From: Ameyamaea chiangmaiensis
Lineage (GTDB): Bacteria > Pseudomonadota > Alphaproteobacteria > Acetobacterales > Acetobacteraceae
NCBI RefSeq assembly: GCF_025995235.1
Contig: NZ_BAPT01000042.1
Location: 1 to 64,000, forward strand
Direction of reading: 5' to 3'
Length of the DNA: 64,000 nucleotides
The notes under the pieces are model-generated. The model was not told where the DNA came from. It saw only the letters and a program-made list of their open reading frames with translations, and made no database searches. A program made the position numbers and the translations under genes. Below are positions 42,265 through 50,729 of the stretch, piece after piece; within the stretch, counting starts at the first letter, position 1; the number at the start of each line of letters is the position of its first letter.

Positions 42265-43521
42265 TCAGACCTGCTGGTAGAGCAACCGGGCCCGGATGGT
42301 GCACTCCAGCGCGCGCAGACGATCGAGGATACGATCCTCCCGACCACGGTCGCGACCGGTATCCGCCTCGACCACGACATACCCGAGCTCGCCCTGCGTT
42401 TGCAGATATTGCGCGGTCACGTTGCAGTCTTCCGACGAGAAGATCTCATTGATCTGGCGCATGATGCCGGGAACGTTGCGATGGACGTGCATGAAGCGCG
42501 TTCCACGCGGGCTCTCGGGCAACTGGACCGGCGGGAAGTTCACGGCACCGAGGGTGGAGCCGATATCGGAGTATTCGACCAGCTTGCGCGCGACCTCAAC
42601 GCCGATCCGCTCTTGCGCTTCGGCTGTCGAGCCGCCGATGTGCGGTGACAGGATGACGTTGTCGAGCCCCTGCAGTGGAGACGTGAACCGCTCGGACGCG
42701 CCTTTCGGCTCGACCGGAAAGACGTCGACCGCCGCGCCCAGAAGGTGGCCGCTTTTCAGTGCGTCGGCCAGAGCGTCCAGATCGACGACGGTCCCGCGCG
42801 CATTGTTCAATAGGAACGAGCCCGGCTTCATCGCCGCGATCTGCTCCGCGCCGATCAGATTCCGAGTGCCGTCCGTCTGCGGCACGTGCAGCGTCACCAC
42901 GTCGCTCTGGCCGAGCAGTTCGTTCAGCGATGCGACGGGCGTCGCGTTCCCATGGGGCAGCTTGTCGATCAGGTCGTAGTAGATCACGCGCATACCGAAG
43001 GCCTCGGCCAGTACCGACAACTGCGACCCGATCGAGCCATAGCCCACGATACCCAGCGTCTTGCCGCGCACTTCCCAGCTGTTCGTGGCGGACTTGTCCC
43101 ACCCGCCCTGGTGGCAGGCGGCGGACTTCGGAACGATACGGCGCATCAGCATCACGACCTCGCCCATCACCAACTCGGCGACGGAACGTGTGTTGCTGAA
43201 CGGCGCGTTGAAGACGGGAATGCCTTCGTTGCGCGCATGTTCAAGGTCGACCTGGTTCGTGCCGATGCAAAAGCACCCGACCGCCATGAGACGATCGGCC
43301 GCGCGCAGCATCTCTGCGGTCAGTTGCGTCCGTGACCGGATGCCGACGATGTGCGTGCCCTCAAGGGCCTCGCGCAGGGCATCGCCCTCGAGTGCCTTCG
43401 GCAGGCGGACGACGTTCTCGTAACCGTTGGCACGGAGGAACGCGACCGCACTGTCGTGGATGCCCTCCAGAAGCAGGATACGGATCTTGTCCTTGGGCAG
43501 CGACAGTTGGGCAGTCATCAT
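42265..43521 (-). CDS. serA: D-3-phosphoglycerate dehydrogenase
   Basis: SerA oxidises 3-phosphoglycerate, the first step of serine synthesis. The 418-residue protein has the NAD-binding GIVGYGSIGSQLSVLAEAFGM, the NNARGTVVDLDAL catalytic segment, the SPHIGGSTAEAQ histidine and a C-terminal ACT domain (GTRFMHVHRNVPGIMRQINEI) that binds serine. The length and single ACT domain match the E. coli type. Adjacent ATG codons at 43521 and 43518 are both possible. It is not next to serC. The gap to hisN is 93 bases with no clear hairpin. Confidence 0.95.
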   Translation of the reverse strand: MMTAQLSLPKDKIRILLLEGIHDSAVAFLRANGYENVVRLPKALEGDALREALEGTHIVGIRSRTQLTAEMLRAADRLMAVGCFCIGTNQVDLEHARNEGIPVFNAPFSNTRSVAELVMGEVVMLMRRIVPKSAACHQGGWDKSATNSWEVRGKTLGIVGYGSIGSQLSVLAEAFGMRVIYYDLIDKLPHGNATPVASLNELLGQSDVVTLHVPQTDGTRNLIGAEQIAAMKPGSFLLNNARGTVVDLDALADALKSGHLLGAAVDVFPVEPKGASERFTSPLQGLDNVILSPHIGGSTAEAQERIGVEVARKLVEYSDIGSTLGAVNFPPVQLPESPRGTRFMHVHRNVPGIMRQINEIFSSEDCNVTAQYLQTQGELGYVVVEADTGRDRGREDRILDRLRALECTIRARLLYQQV

Positions 43522-43614
43522 CTCGGCTCCGGTGTCGATCGGGAAGCGATGCCCTATCCGATCGGCGCGGAAATTTCCAGACCTGCCGTATACACCCGTG
43601 CCGGTCGCCGCCCC

Positions 43615-44409
43615 TCAGCCGCGCGACAGCAGAGCCGTCGCCGGGGCAAGCAGCGCCGGATCTCCGACCGCCAGGACGGACCCGTCGCCCTGTGCGGACA
43701 GGGGCGCGCCGCTCCAGTCCGTGATGCGGCCGCCAGCGCCCTCCACCACTGGCACAAGCGCCGCCCAGTCCCATATCTTCATCCCGCATTCCGCGACGAC
43801 GTCCACATGCCCAAGCGCAAGCAGCCCGTAGGTGTAGCAATCCCCCCCCCATGTGGTGCGGCGTGTGGCGCCCTGAAGCGAGGGCCAGTGCGCCGACGGT
43901 GCGGCGGCCAGCATTTCCGGCGACGTGCACGACAGTTCCGCGGCGTCGAGGTGCGGGCACGGACGGGTCTGGGCGCGCTCATCCCCCCACGGCCCGCGAT
44001 AGCGCGTGGCAGCACCCGAGACACCGATCCAGCGTTCGCCTGTCATCGGCTGATCGATCACCCCGAGGACCGGGCGCCCCTCGTGCAACAAGGCGATCAG
44101 CGTGCCGAAGCTCGGCCGGCCGGTGACAAAGGCGCGCGTGCCGTCGATCGGGTCCAGAACCCAGCACCAGGAGGCCTCGGGGCGCTCATGGCCGAATTCT
44201 TCGCCCAGAATCCCGTGGTCGGGCAGACGCTCGGCAATGACGGCGCGAAGGGCACGTTCGGCGGTGCGGTCGGCAATCGTGACCGGGCTGTCGTCGGACT
44301 TGTCGTCGACGGCGAGGCGCGACCGAAACAGGGGCCGGATGACAGCACCCGCCACGTCCGCCGCGGCTTCCGCGACCTTGAGAAAACGCTCGGAATCGAA
44401 AGTCGTCAT
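43615..44409 (-). CDS. hisN: Histidinol-phosphatase, inositol-monophosphatase type
   Basis: The 264-residue protein is in the IMPase superfamily: metal ligands in GILGEEFG and LDPIDGTRAFVTG, and the C-terminal WDWAALVPVVEGAGG. The DGTRAF and TGRPSFGTLIAL stretch matches the HisN subgroup, which dephosphorylates histidinol phosphate, better than general inositol phosphatases. IMPase, CysQ or NADP phosphatase activity cannot be excluded. It overlaps the upstream cytochrome c gene by four bases (ATGA), an unexpected pairing. Confidence 0.82.
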   Translation of the reverse strand: MTTFDSERFLKVAEAAADVAGAVIRPLFRSRLAVDDKSDDSPVTIADRTAERALRAVIAERLPDHGILGEEFGHERPEASWCWVLDPIDGTRAFVTGRPSFGTLIALLHEGRPVLGVIDQPMTGERWIGVSGAATRYRGPWGDERAQTRPCPHLDAAELSCTSPEMLAAAPSAHWPSLQGATRRTTWGGDCYTYGLLALGHVDVVAECGMKIWDWAALVPVVEGAGGRITDWSGAPLSAQGDGSVLAVGDPALLAPATALLSRG

Positions 44410-45299
44410 GGCGCGGCCCTGTCATGCAGCGTGGCGAGAAAAGCAACGATGTTGGCGCGGTCGGCCGCCGACGGGACGCCGGGAAACGCCATGCGTGTCT
44501 CCGCCACCATTGCGCGCGGATCGGTAATCCAGTGATCGAGACGGTCCGCGCTCCAGACACCGCCGATCGTCTTGATCCCGTCGGAATACGCAAACCCGGC
44601 GACACTGGCCGGGGCTCGGCCCACGACGCCGTACAGGGGCGGCCCCATCATCACCGGGCCGTCCTTGTCGAAGCTGTGGCACATGGCGCACATCTGCTGC
44701 GCGGTCGCCTTTCCGGCCGCCGCGTCGCCCGCCACGACATGTTCGGCGGCGAGGGGGGAAGGCGATGGCGGCACAGGTGACGCCGGCGCGGCGGGGGCGT
44801 CCTTCAGTGTGTCGAGAAACGCGATCAGGTCGGCGCGGTCGGAGTCCGAATCGATCCCCCCGAAACCCATCCGCGTCCCGGGCGCGTAGTCCGACGGGGA
44901 TTTGAGCCACGTCGACAGGGTCTGGTCGTCGAACACCTCGTTCCTGTGGGCGGTCAGGGCGGCCGAGAACGTGTAACCGGGCACGTCGGCGACGTGGGTG
45001 CCTGCGACCCCCCACAGCGCCGGGCCAACCATCGAGGCGCCCCCGCGCTCGAGAGTGTGGCAGGCGGAACACAGGGCGTCGGCCAGCTGTTCGCCGTGGG
45101 CGCGATCGGCGTGCGCAGCCCGCACGGGGACATCAGGCGCCTTGGTCGCGCTAGGGGCGGTATCCGACGGCAGCGGGAAGGCGGGCTTGCCCGGACGGCT
45201 GTCCGGAAACATCAGATTGGCCGCGACGCCCGACAGGATGAAAGCCCCGCCGGCGACAACGACGGCTGCGGCGAAGCGATTGAGAAACCTGATGGTCAT
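44406..45299 (-). CDS. Membrane-anchored diheme c-type cytochrome
   Basis: The 297-residue protein has an N-terminal membrane anchor or uncleaved signal (about residues 9-30) and a Pro-rich linker. Two cytochrome c domains follow, with haem motifs CSACH (77-81) and CAMCH (204-208). Axial methionines probably lie in TRMGF (Met144) and in TRMAFPG near the C terminus. The two domains resemble each other and cytochrome c552/cy, so an internal duplication is likely. It should carry electrons in the periplasm; partners are not evident. It is divergent from kdsB and coupled to hisN by an ATGA overlap. Confidence 0.88.
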   Translation of the reverse strand: MTIRFLNRFAAAVVVAGGAFILSGVAANLMFPDSRPGKPAFPLPSDTAPSATKAPDVPVRAAHADRAHGEQLADALCSACHTLERGGASMVGPALWGVAGTHVADVPGYTFSAALTAHRNEVFDDQTLSTWLKSPSDYAPGTRMGFGGIDSDSDRADLIAFLDTLKDAPAAPASPVPPSPSPLAAEHVVAGDAAAGKATAQQMCAMCHSFDKDGPVMMGPPLYGVVGRAPASVAGFAYSDGIKTIGGVWSADRLDHWITDPRAMVAETRMAFPGVPSAADRANIVAFLATLHDRAAP

Positions 45300-45439
45300 C
45301 GGAGCGGGGTGGTTCCTGTCGTGAGTTGCATGACGGTACCACCTTATCTAGACTGGTGCGGAATTCGTGTGAAGCGCGTCCGGTCTCGCTTTCGCCATAT
45401 GTTCCGACCCATCGAGTAACCGACCAGACACGCGCCGCG

Positions 45440-46186
45440 ATGCCCCCCCTGATCATCATTCCCGCCCGGATGGCGTCCACGCGCCTGCCAGGCAAGCCTC
45501 TAGCCGATATCGCCGGTCGCCCCATGATCGTTCATGTTGCCGATCGCGCGCGCGCCGCGGCCCTTGGGGAGGTCGTCGTCGCGGCGGCCGAGCCGGAGAT
45601 CGCGGCCGCCGTTGAAGCCGCCGGCGTGCGCGTCGTGCTGACCGATCCCGCTCTTCCATCCGGTTCGGACCGCGTGCATGCGGCTGCTGAGGCGGTCGAT
45701 CCGCACGGGCGGCACACCGTGATCATCAACCTCCAGGGCGACCTGCCGGTGTTCGACCCGTCCGATCTGCGCCAGGCCCTCGTGGCGCTTGACGGCAGCG
45801 ACGCCGATGTGGGCACGATCGCCGCCCCGATCCGGGACGCGGACGAGGCCGCAAGCCCTTCGGTGGTCAAGATCGCCTGCGCGTTGCAGCCCGAGGATAT
45901 CGGCACGGACCGGGCCGTTCGTGCGCTGTATTTCTCGCGTTCGTCCATACCCGCCAATACCGGCCCTCTCTGGCACCATGTCGGCGTGTACGCCTGGCGC
46001 CGGTCTGCCTTGCGCCGTTTCGTGACCCTGCCGCCCAGCACACTGGAACGGCGCGAAAGTCTGGAACAGCTGCGCGCGCTTGAAGACGGGATGAGCGTCG
46101 GCTGCGCGGCGATCGCGAACGCGCCGTTTGGCGTCGATACGCCCGCCGATCTTGAGCGCGCGCGACGCGCCCTGGCGGCGTCATGA
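45440..46186 (+). CDS. kdsB: CMP-KDO synthetase (3-deoxy-manno-octulosonate cytidylyltransferase)
   Basis: KdsB activates KDO with CTP for lipopolysaccharide core assembly. From ATG 45440 it has 248 residues. The nucleotide-binding start IIIPARMASTRLPGKPL, GSDRVHAAAE, INLQGDLPVFDP and the HVGVYAWRRSALRRF and RRESLEQLRALE segments fit the family. An upstream in-frame region from 45326 has no homology. It overlaps pheA by four bases. CTP (PyrG) and KDO-8-P (KdsA) supply genes are elsewhere in the window. Confidence 0.94.
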   Translation: MPPLIIIPARMASTRLPGKPLADIAGRPMIVHVADRARAAALGEVVVAAAEPEIAAAVEAAGVRVVLTDPALPSGSDRVHAAAEAVDPHGRHTVIINLQGDLPVFDPSDLRQALVALDGSDADVGTIAAPIRDADEAASPSVVKIACALQPEDIGTDRAVRALYFSRSSIPANTGPLWHHVGVYAWRRSALRRFVTLPPSTLERRESLEQLRALEDGMSVGCAAIANAPFGVDTPADLERARRALAAS

Positions 46187-47055
46187 CCGACGACGCGAGC
46201 ATTCCGGGCGACGCACCCATCATCGCGTTTCAGGGTCTTCCGGGCGCGTATTCCGAGATGGCGTGCCGGGGGGCGCGTCCTCGGTGGCGCACGCTGCCCT
46301 GCGCCACGTTCGCGCAGGCGATCGACGCGGTGCATGAAGGTCGTGCGGATCAGGCGATGCTGGCTTGTGAAAACACTCTGGCGGGACGCGTGCCCGATAT
46401 CCATGCGCTTCTGCCTCAGGCGGGTCTGCATATCGTGGGCGAGCATTTCCAGCGGGTGGAGCATTGCCTGCTGGGCGTTCCGGGCGCGCGGATCGGCGAC
46501 ATACGGCGCATTCTGACCCATCCGGTGGCCATGGCGCAGGTGCGCGATGTGGTGCGGGAACTCGGGGCCGAGCCGGTGACGGTCTTCGATACGGCCGGTG
46601 CGGCCGAGATGGTCGCGCACGCCGCCGACCCCCGCGACGCTGCCGTCGCGTCCGAACTCGCGGCCGAGTTGTATGGCCTTGATATCCTGCGTCGGAATAT
46701 CGAAGACGCATCGCACAACACCACGCGGTTCTATATCGCCTCGCGCGAACCCGTGCGGCCACCGGTCGGTCCCGACGTCATGACGACGGTCCTGTTCCGG
46801 GTGAGCAACACGCCCGGCGCGCTCTACAAGGTTCTCGGCGGTTTCGCCACCAACGGTATCAACATGACGCGCCTCGAGAGCTACATGACCGAGGGCTCTT
46901 TCGCGGCCACTCAGTTCATGCTCGACGTCGAAGGTCATCCCGACGAGCCCGCTCTCGCGCGCGCCCTGAGTGAACTGACCTTCTTCGCCCGCGACTATCT
47001 TCTGCTGGGCGTCTATCCGGCGTCCCCGTTCCGAAAACGTGGCACGGCCGTCTGA
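46183..47055 (+). CDS. pheA: Prephenate dehydratase
   Basis: PheA converts prephenate to phenylpyruvate in phenylalanine synthesis. The 290-residue monofunctional form has an N-terminal catalytic domain (IAFQGLPGAYSEMAC, ACENTLAGRVPDIH, and the catalytic NTTRFYIAS) and a C-terminal ACT domain (VLFRVSNTPGALYKVLGGFA, GINMTRLESYM) that binds phenylalanine. It has no chorismate mutase part. Its start overlaps kdsB (ATGA). A GC-rich hairpin at 47045-47064 spans the stop codon but has no adjacent T-run. The following 143 bases to dapA hold nothing clear. Confidence 0.94.
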   Translation: MTDDASIPGDAPIIAFQGLPGAYSEMACRGARPRWRTLPCATFAQAIDAVHEGRADQAMLACENTLAGRVPDIHALLPQAGLHIVGEHFQRVEHCLLGVPGARIGDIRRILTHPVAMAQVRDVVRELGAEPVTVFDTAGAAEMVAHAADPRDAAVASELAAELYGLDILRRNIEDASHNTTRFYIASREPVRPPVGPDVMTTVLFRVSNTPGALYKVLGGFATNGINMTRLESYMTEGSFAATQFMLDVEGHPDEPALARALSELTFFARDYLLLGVYPASPFRKRGTAV

Positions 47056-47198
47056 GACGGGCCGGAAAAGATTTCGTCCTTTATGGCGACCATGGGTCGC
47101 CCTATGAACGCAGAAGACGCGCCACGTCCGGGTATGAAGACACCGGTGGAGGCAGCAGGAAGGCCGCGTCGCAAAAGCGGTCTACGGGAGAAAAAGCA

Positions 47199-48089
47199 GT
47201 GGACGAGGTTATGTTCACAGGGTCGCTGACGGCCCTTGTCACACCAATGAACCGGGATTCGTCCCTGGACATGGAGTCGTTCGGCCGTCTGATCGACTTC
47301 CAGATCGACAACGGGACGTCGACCCTGGTGCCGGCCGGCACGACGGGCGAGAGCCCGACCTTGTCGCATGAGGAACATCGTCGGGTCGTGCGTTTCGCGG
47401 TCGAGCGGGCGGCGGGGCGCGTGCCGGTTCTGGCCGGGGCCGGCTCCAACAGCACGCACGAAGCGATCTCGCTGGCCCGCGATGCGCGCGAGGCCGGTGC
47501 CGACGCAGCTCTGGTCGTCGTGCCCTACTACAACAAGCCAACGCAGGAAGGGCTGTATCGCCACTTCATGGCGATCGTGGAGCAAGCGCAGATACCGGTT
47601 GTCATCTACAATATTCCCGGCCGCTCCGTCATCGACATGTCGGTGGACACGATGGCGCGTCTGGCACGTCATCCGCTGATCGTGGGCGTCAAGGATTCGA
47701 CAGCCAACCTGATGCGACCACTGGAAACGCGGGCCGCGATCGACAAGCGTTTCAACCAGTTGTCGGGCGAGGACGGGACCGTGGTGTCCTTTCTGGCGGC
47801 TGGTGGCGACGGGTGCATCAGCGTGACGTCCAATGTGGCGCCGCGCCTGTGTGCCGATCTTCACGCGCACTGGCAGGCGGGGGATGCGCGTGCTGCGATG
47901 GCGGTTCAGGACCGGCTGCTTCCGCTGCATGGCGCCCTGTTCTGTGAGAGTAACCCGGGGCCGGTAAAGTATGCGGCATCCCTTCTCGGGCTGGCTGGTG
48001 AGACGTGCCGTTTGCCGTTGGCCCCGCTTTCCAACGAGTCCAGGGCCAAGGTGCGTGATGCCCTGACCCGCGTCGGCCTGTTGGGCTGA
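47199..48089 (+). CDS. dapA: 4-hydroxy-tetrahydrodipicolinate synthase
   Basis: DapA condenses pyruvate and aspartate semialdehyde in lysine and diaminopimelate synthesis. I start at GTG 47199, nine bases after a GGGAG ribosome site, which gives 296 residues; an ATG at 47211 is also possible but 21 bases from that site. The Schiff-base lysine is Lys165 in VGVKDSTAN, the catalytic tyrosine Tyr137 in VVIYNIPGRS, and the GTTGESPTL pyruvate site lies at residues 47-55. smpB starts three bases after the stop, the usual dapA-smpB pair. Confidence 0.95.
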   Translation: MDEVMFTGSLTALVTPMNRDSSLDMESFGRLIDFQIDNGTSTLVPAGTTGESPTLSHEEHRRVVRFAVERAAGRVPVLAGAGSNSTHEAISLARDAREAGADAALVVVPYYNKPTQEGLYRHFMAIVEQAQIPVVIYNIPGRSVIDMSVDTMARLARHPLIVGVKDSTANLMRPLETRAAIDKRFNQLSGEDGTVVSFLAAGGDGCISVTSNVAPRLCADLHAHWQAGDARAAMAVQDRLLPLHGALFCESNPGPVKYAASLLGLAGETCRLPLAPLSNESRAKVRDALTRVGLLG

Positions 48090-48092
48090 CCC

Positions 48093-48584
48093 ATGGCAGC
48101 AAAGAGTAAAAGTGGTCTGATCGCGCACGGTATCGCGGCGCAGAATCGGAAAGGGCGCTTCAACTACAGCATCGACGAAACCGTCGAGGCGGGCATCGTA
48201 CTGAAGGGGCCGGAGGTGAAAAGTCTCCGGCTGGGTCGTGCGATGATCACCGAGGCTTTTGCAGGCGAACGCGACGGCGAACTATGGCTGTTCAACGCCT
48301 ATATCCCCGAATACCAGAGTGGCGTGCTGTCCCGCTTTGACACGCGGGCGCCGCGCAAGCTGCTGCTGCACAAGAAGCAGGTCGCTCATTTTCTGGGGGC
48401 CGTGACACGGGACGGCGCCTCGCTGGTGCCGCTCGACATCCATTTCAACCAGCGTGGTGTCGCCAAGCTGACTCTCGGCCTGGGTCGAGGGCGCAAGAAA
48501 GAAGACAAACGGCATGCGATCGCGGAGCGCGACTGGCAGCGCGACAAGGCGCGGCTGATGCGGAACAAGGGTCGCGACGACTGA
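48093..48584 (+). CDS. smpB: SsrA-binding protein SmpB
   Basis: SmpB binds tmRNA and delivers it to stalled ribosomes in trans-translation. The 163-residue protein has AQNRKGRFNYSIDETVEAGI at the start, the GPEVKSLRLGRA motif and a basic C-terminal tail (KKEDKRHAIAERDWQRDKARLMRN) that enters the mRNA channel. It starts three bases after dapA and ends at a strong terminator shared with the convergent cold-shock gene. The tmRNA gene itself is not visible in this window. Confidence 0.96.
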   Translation: MAAKSKSGLIAHGIAAQNRKGRFNYSIDETVEAGIVLKGPEVKSLRLGRAMITEAFAGERDGELWLFNAYIPEYQSGVLSRFDTRAPRKLLLHKKQVAHFLGAVTRDGASLVPLDIHFNQRGVAKLTLGLGRGRKKEDKRHAIAERDWQRDKARLMRNKGRDD

Positions 48585-48621
48585 TCGGTCCTTCAGTCGG
48601 ACGTCTGAACGTCTTGATGGA

Positions 48622-48662
48622 CATAAAAAAAACCCTCCGAGCTCGCGCCCGGAGGGTTTCTT
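48622..48662. terminator. Bidirectional terminator between smpB and the cold-shock gene
   Basis: A perfect ten-base stem (AAACCCTCCG, 48630-48639, against CGGAGGGTTT, 48650-48659) has an eight-base A-run on its left flank, which is a T-run for the minus-strand gene. On the plus strand the stem is followed by TTTCTT. Confidence 0.88.
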
Positions 48663-48683
48663 GTTACAGCGCGAAGGCGCTGA

Positions 48684-49370
48684 TCAGGCGAGGCTGACCG
48701 AAGCGGCCTCGGGGCCTTTCTGACCCTGAACCACCTGAACGTTCGCTGCCTGTCCCTCGTTGAGCGAGGTCAGACCGGAGCGCACCAGAGCGGACGCGTG
48801 GACGAAAATGTCCTTGCCACCGCTGTCAGGCGTGATGAAGCCGAAGCCCTTGGTGGCGTTGTACCACTTCACGATACCGCGCATTTCCTCGGCGTGAGCA
48901 GTGTCGGGGGCAGGGCGCGAGAAGCGCGTGCCGAATTCACCGCGGGGGCCACCGAAACCGGGGGCGGGGCTGCGGGGGCGCTCGGGCTGTTCCGTGCTCT
49001 GGTCGACGGAGAGAACCTCGGCGACCTGACGGCCCTTCGGACCCTGGCCGATGCGCACGACCAGGGTTGCGCCCGGCCCGACGCTTTCGTGGCCGCTGCG
49101 CGACAGCGCGTTGGCGTGCAGGAACACGTCGCCCGTGCCATCGGCGAGCTCGACGAAGCCGAAGCCCTTCTCGCCGTTAAACCACTTCACGGTCGCGTTG
49201 ATCTCGGGGCCCGATGCGATGACCTGCGGGCCGCCACCACCACCGGGACCCGGACGCCGGGGCGCCGACGGTCCGCGATCACCAAAGGATGGCGAAGGCG
49301 CCATGAAATCATCGTCAAACCCGCCGCGGCGCGGGAAACGGGAGCTGCGGTCGGTCCTGTTACTTCTCAA
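48684..49370 (-). CDS. Double cold-shock-domain protein
   Basis: The 228-residue form carries two cold-shock domains, at about residues 57-121 and 162-228. Each has RNP1 (GEKGFGFV; ATKGFGFI) and RNP2 (DVFLHANAL; DIFVHASAL). They are joined by a Pro/Gly-rich linker. Such CspA-like tandem proteins are typical of alphaproteobacteria and bind single-stranded RNA or DNA as chaperones. The start is unclear: a TTG at 49370 keeps an Arg-rich, RGGFDDD-containing head, while the first ATG (49304) gives 206 residues. Either way a long, structured leader lies upstream. It ends at the terminator shared with smpB. Confidence 0.88.
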   Translation of the reverse strand: MRSNRTDRSSRFPRRGGFDDDFMAPSPSFGDRGPSAPRRPGPGGGGGPQVIASGPEINATVKWFNGEKGFGFVELADGTGDVFLHANALSRSGHESVGPGATLVVRIGQGPKGRQVAEVLSVDQSTEQPERPRSPAPGFGGPRGEFGTRFSRPAPDTAHAEEMRGIVKWYNATKGFGFITPDSGGKDIFVHASALVRSGLTSLNEGQAANVQVVQGQKGPEAASVSLA

Positions 49371-49702
49371 CGGTCTAATCCCGAAGGCTAAAAGGGCAGT
49401 GGTGCGCGTTGCGCCACCCCAGAATGAAAAATTCCCTGTTGTCGGGAAAGACCCGGCGGCCTTGTCTGCTGCGGTCCCGGTCCCGATTTGGGGGTGCGGA
49501 GGCGTTTAATGCTTCCGCTGCGCAGCAAAGCATGAAAAGCCCCCGTAACGCTACGATCAAATCGCGTTTTCGCCGTGAACGTGAACAGAAAGTTCCCGCG
49601 CGCGGCAGCGTGCGCAGAGACGGGGGTTTCGCCCACGTGGCAAATCACCTATCAGAAAAACACATCGGCGGGGGACGCCGCGTCCATAACGGTGAGAAAC
49701 GG
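49371..49702. other. 332-base intergenic region, likely cold-shock leader and two divergent promoters
   Basis: No convincing gene lies here. A GC-rich hairpin (about 49401-49418, GGTGCGC against GCGCCACC with one bulge) lies roughly 30-50 bases upstream of the cold-shock TTG codon. Long structured leaders are common for cold-shock genes and this region could be one. The right part should hold the promoter of the LpxR-like gene, but I could not pick clear -35 and -10 boxes. Short open frames on both strands have no recognisable similarity. Confidence 0.4.
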
Positions 49703-50725
49703 ATGAAAAACGGTCGAATTTCGGGCTCGCTCGCATGGATGGGTGCCCTCGGCGCAGTGGCCACGGTCAGCTGTTCGATACCTGCGCGCGCCACACCTCT
49801 CCAGGATCCGTATGGCACTTGGACGCTGCAGGGGGAAAACGACGCGGTCTCGACCCTGAAGGGCACGTCGGACCAGTATTACACCAGCGGCCTGCGCGCG
49901 AACTGGACGTCCGGTACGGACAATCTTCCCGCACCGATCGCAACCGTCAACCGGGCGATCCTGGGGCAGGGGGTCCAGCGGATCAGCATCGGCGTTCAGC
50001 AGCTGATTTTCACGCCGCACGATACCCAGTCGCCCGTGCCGGTCGCCGGCGATCGGCCGTATTCAAGCCTTCTTCTGGGCACGATCAACCTGATCAACGA
50101 CACGGACCTGTCACGCAGCGTGTTCGGCATCCAGTTCGGCGTGATGGGACCAGCCGGTCTCGGGCGGCAACTGCAGAACGGTTTTCATGGCGCTATCGGG
50201 GACACCAAGAATCTCGGCTGGCACCACCAGCTCCAGAACCAGCCGATCTTTCAGGTTCAGGGCGGCCGCACCTGGCGCCTGCCTCTCGTCACCGCGTTCG
50301 GTATCTCCATGGATATGCTGCCGTCCGTATCGGGCGCCGTCGGCGACTATCGCATTTATGGCGACGTGGCCGACACCGTCCGTATCGGCCAGGGTCTGAA
50401 CAGCGATTTCGGCACGCCGACGATCGGCCCGGGCACCGACGGCACGGACGCCTATGTTCTGTCGCGGCCCATCGCGTGGTACGCGTTCGGTGGCGTCGAA
50501 GGACAGGCCGTGGCCTACGACGCGTCCCTGCAAGGCAATACCGCTCGGTCCAACTCCCTGCACGTCGACAAGAAGTGGGACGTGGGTGAGTTCCACGCGG
50601 GCGTGGCGGTGATGTGGCACGGCATGCGCCTGTCCTACAGCCAGGTCTGGCAGACGCAGCAGTTCGAGACCGCGCGTTCGGGACTGTTTAACTACGGCTC
50701 TCTGGCCCTGTCCGTGAAGTTCTGA
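49703..50725 (+). CDS. LpxR-like lipid A 3'-O-deacylase family outer membrane protein
   Basis: From ATG 49703 the protein has 340 residues with a signal peptide (about 1-30, ending PARA). The mature part matches the LpxR (DUF2219) beta-barrel family: GENDAVST with Asn46 and Asp47, DQYYTSGLRANW, RPYSSLLLG, QLQNGFHGAIGD with His162 and NLGWHHQLQNQP. It ends in aromatic-rich beta strands with the terminal Phe (LALSVKF) expected of outer membrane barrels. LpxR of Salmonella removes the 3'-acyloxyacyl chain of lipid A; Asn, Asp and His of its active site have counterparts here. Four bases later a GTG starts the oxidoreductase gene, so the two are probably coupled. Confidence 0.8.
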   Translation: MKNGRISGSLAWMGALGAVATVSCSIPARATPLQDPYGTWTLQGENDAVSTLKGTSDQYYTSGLRANWTSGTDNLPAPIATVNRAILGQGVQRISIGVQQLIFTPHDTQSPVPVAGDRPYSSLLLGTINLINDTDLSRSVFGIQFGVMGPAGLGRQLQNGFHGAIGDTKNLGWHHQLQNQPIFQVQGGRTWRLPLVTAFGISMDMLPSVSGAVGDYRIYGDVADTVRIGQGLNSDFGTPTIGPGTDGTDAYVLSRPIAWYAFGGVEGQAVAYDASLQGNTARSNSLHVDKKWDVGEFHAGVAVMWHGMRLSYSQVWQTQQFETARSGLFNYGSLALSVKF

Positions 50726-50729
50726 CGTC

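Noticed and set aside
47045..47064. Hairpin over the pheA stop as a terminator
   Set aside because: The stem has a bulge and no T-run directly after it, so I did not list it as a terminator.
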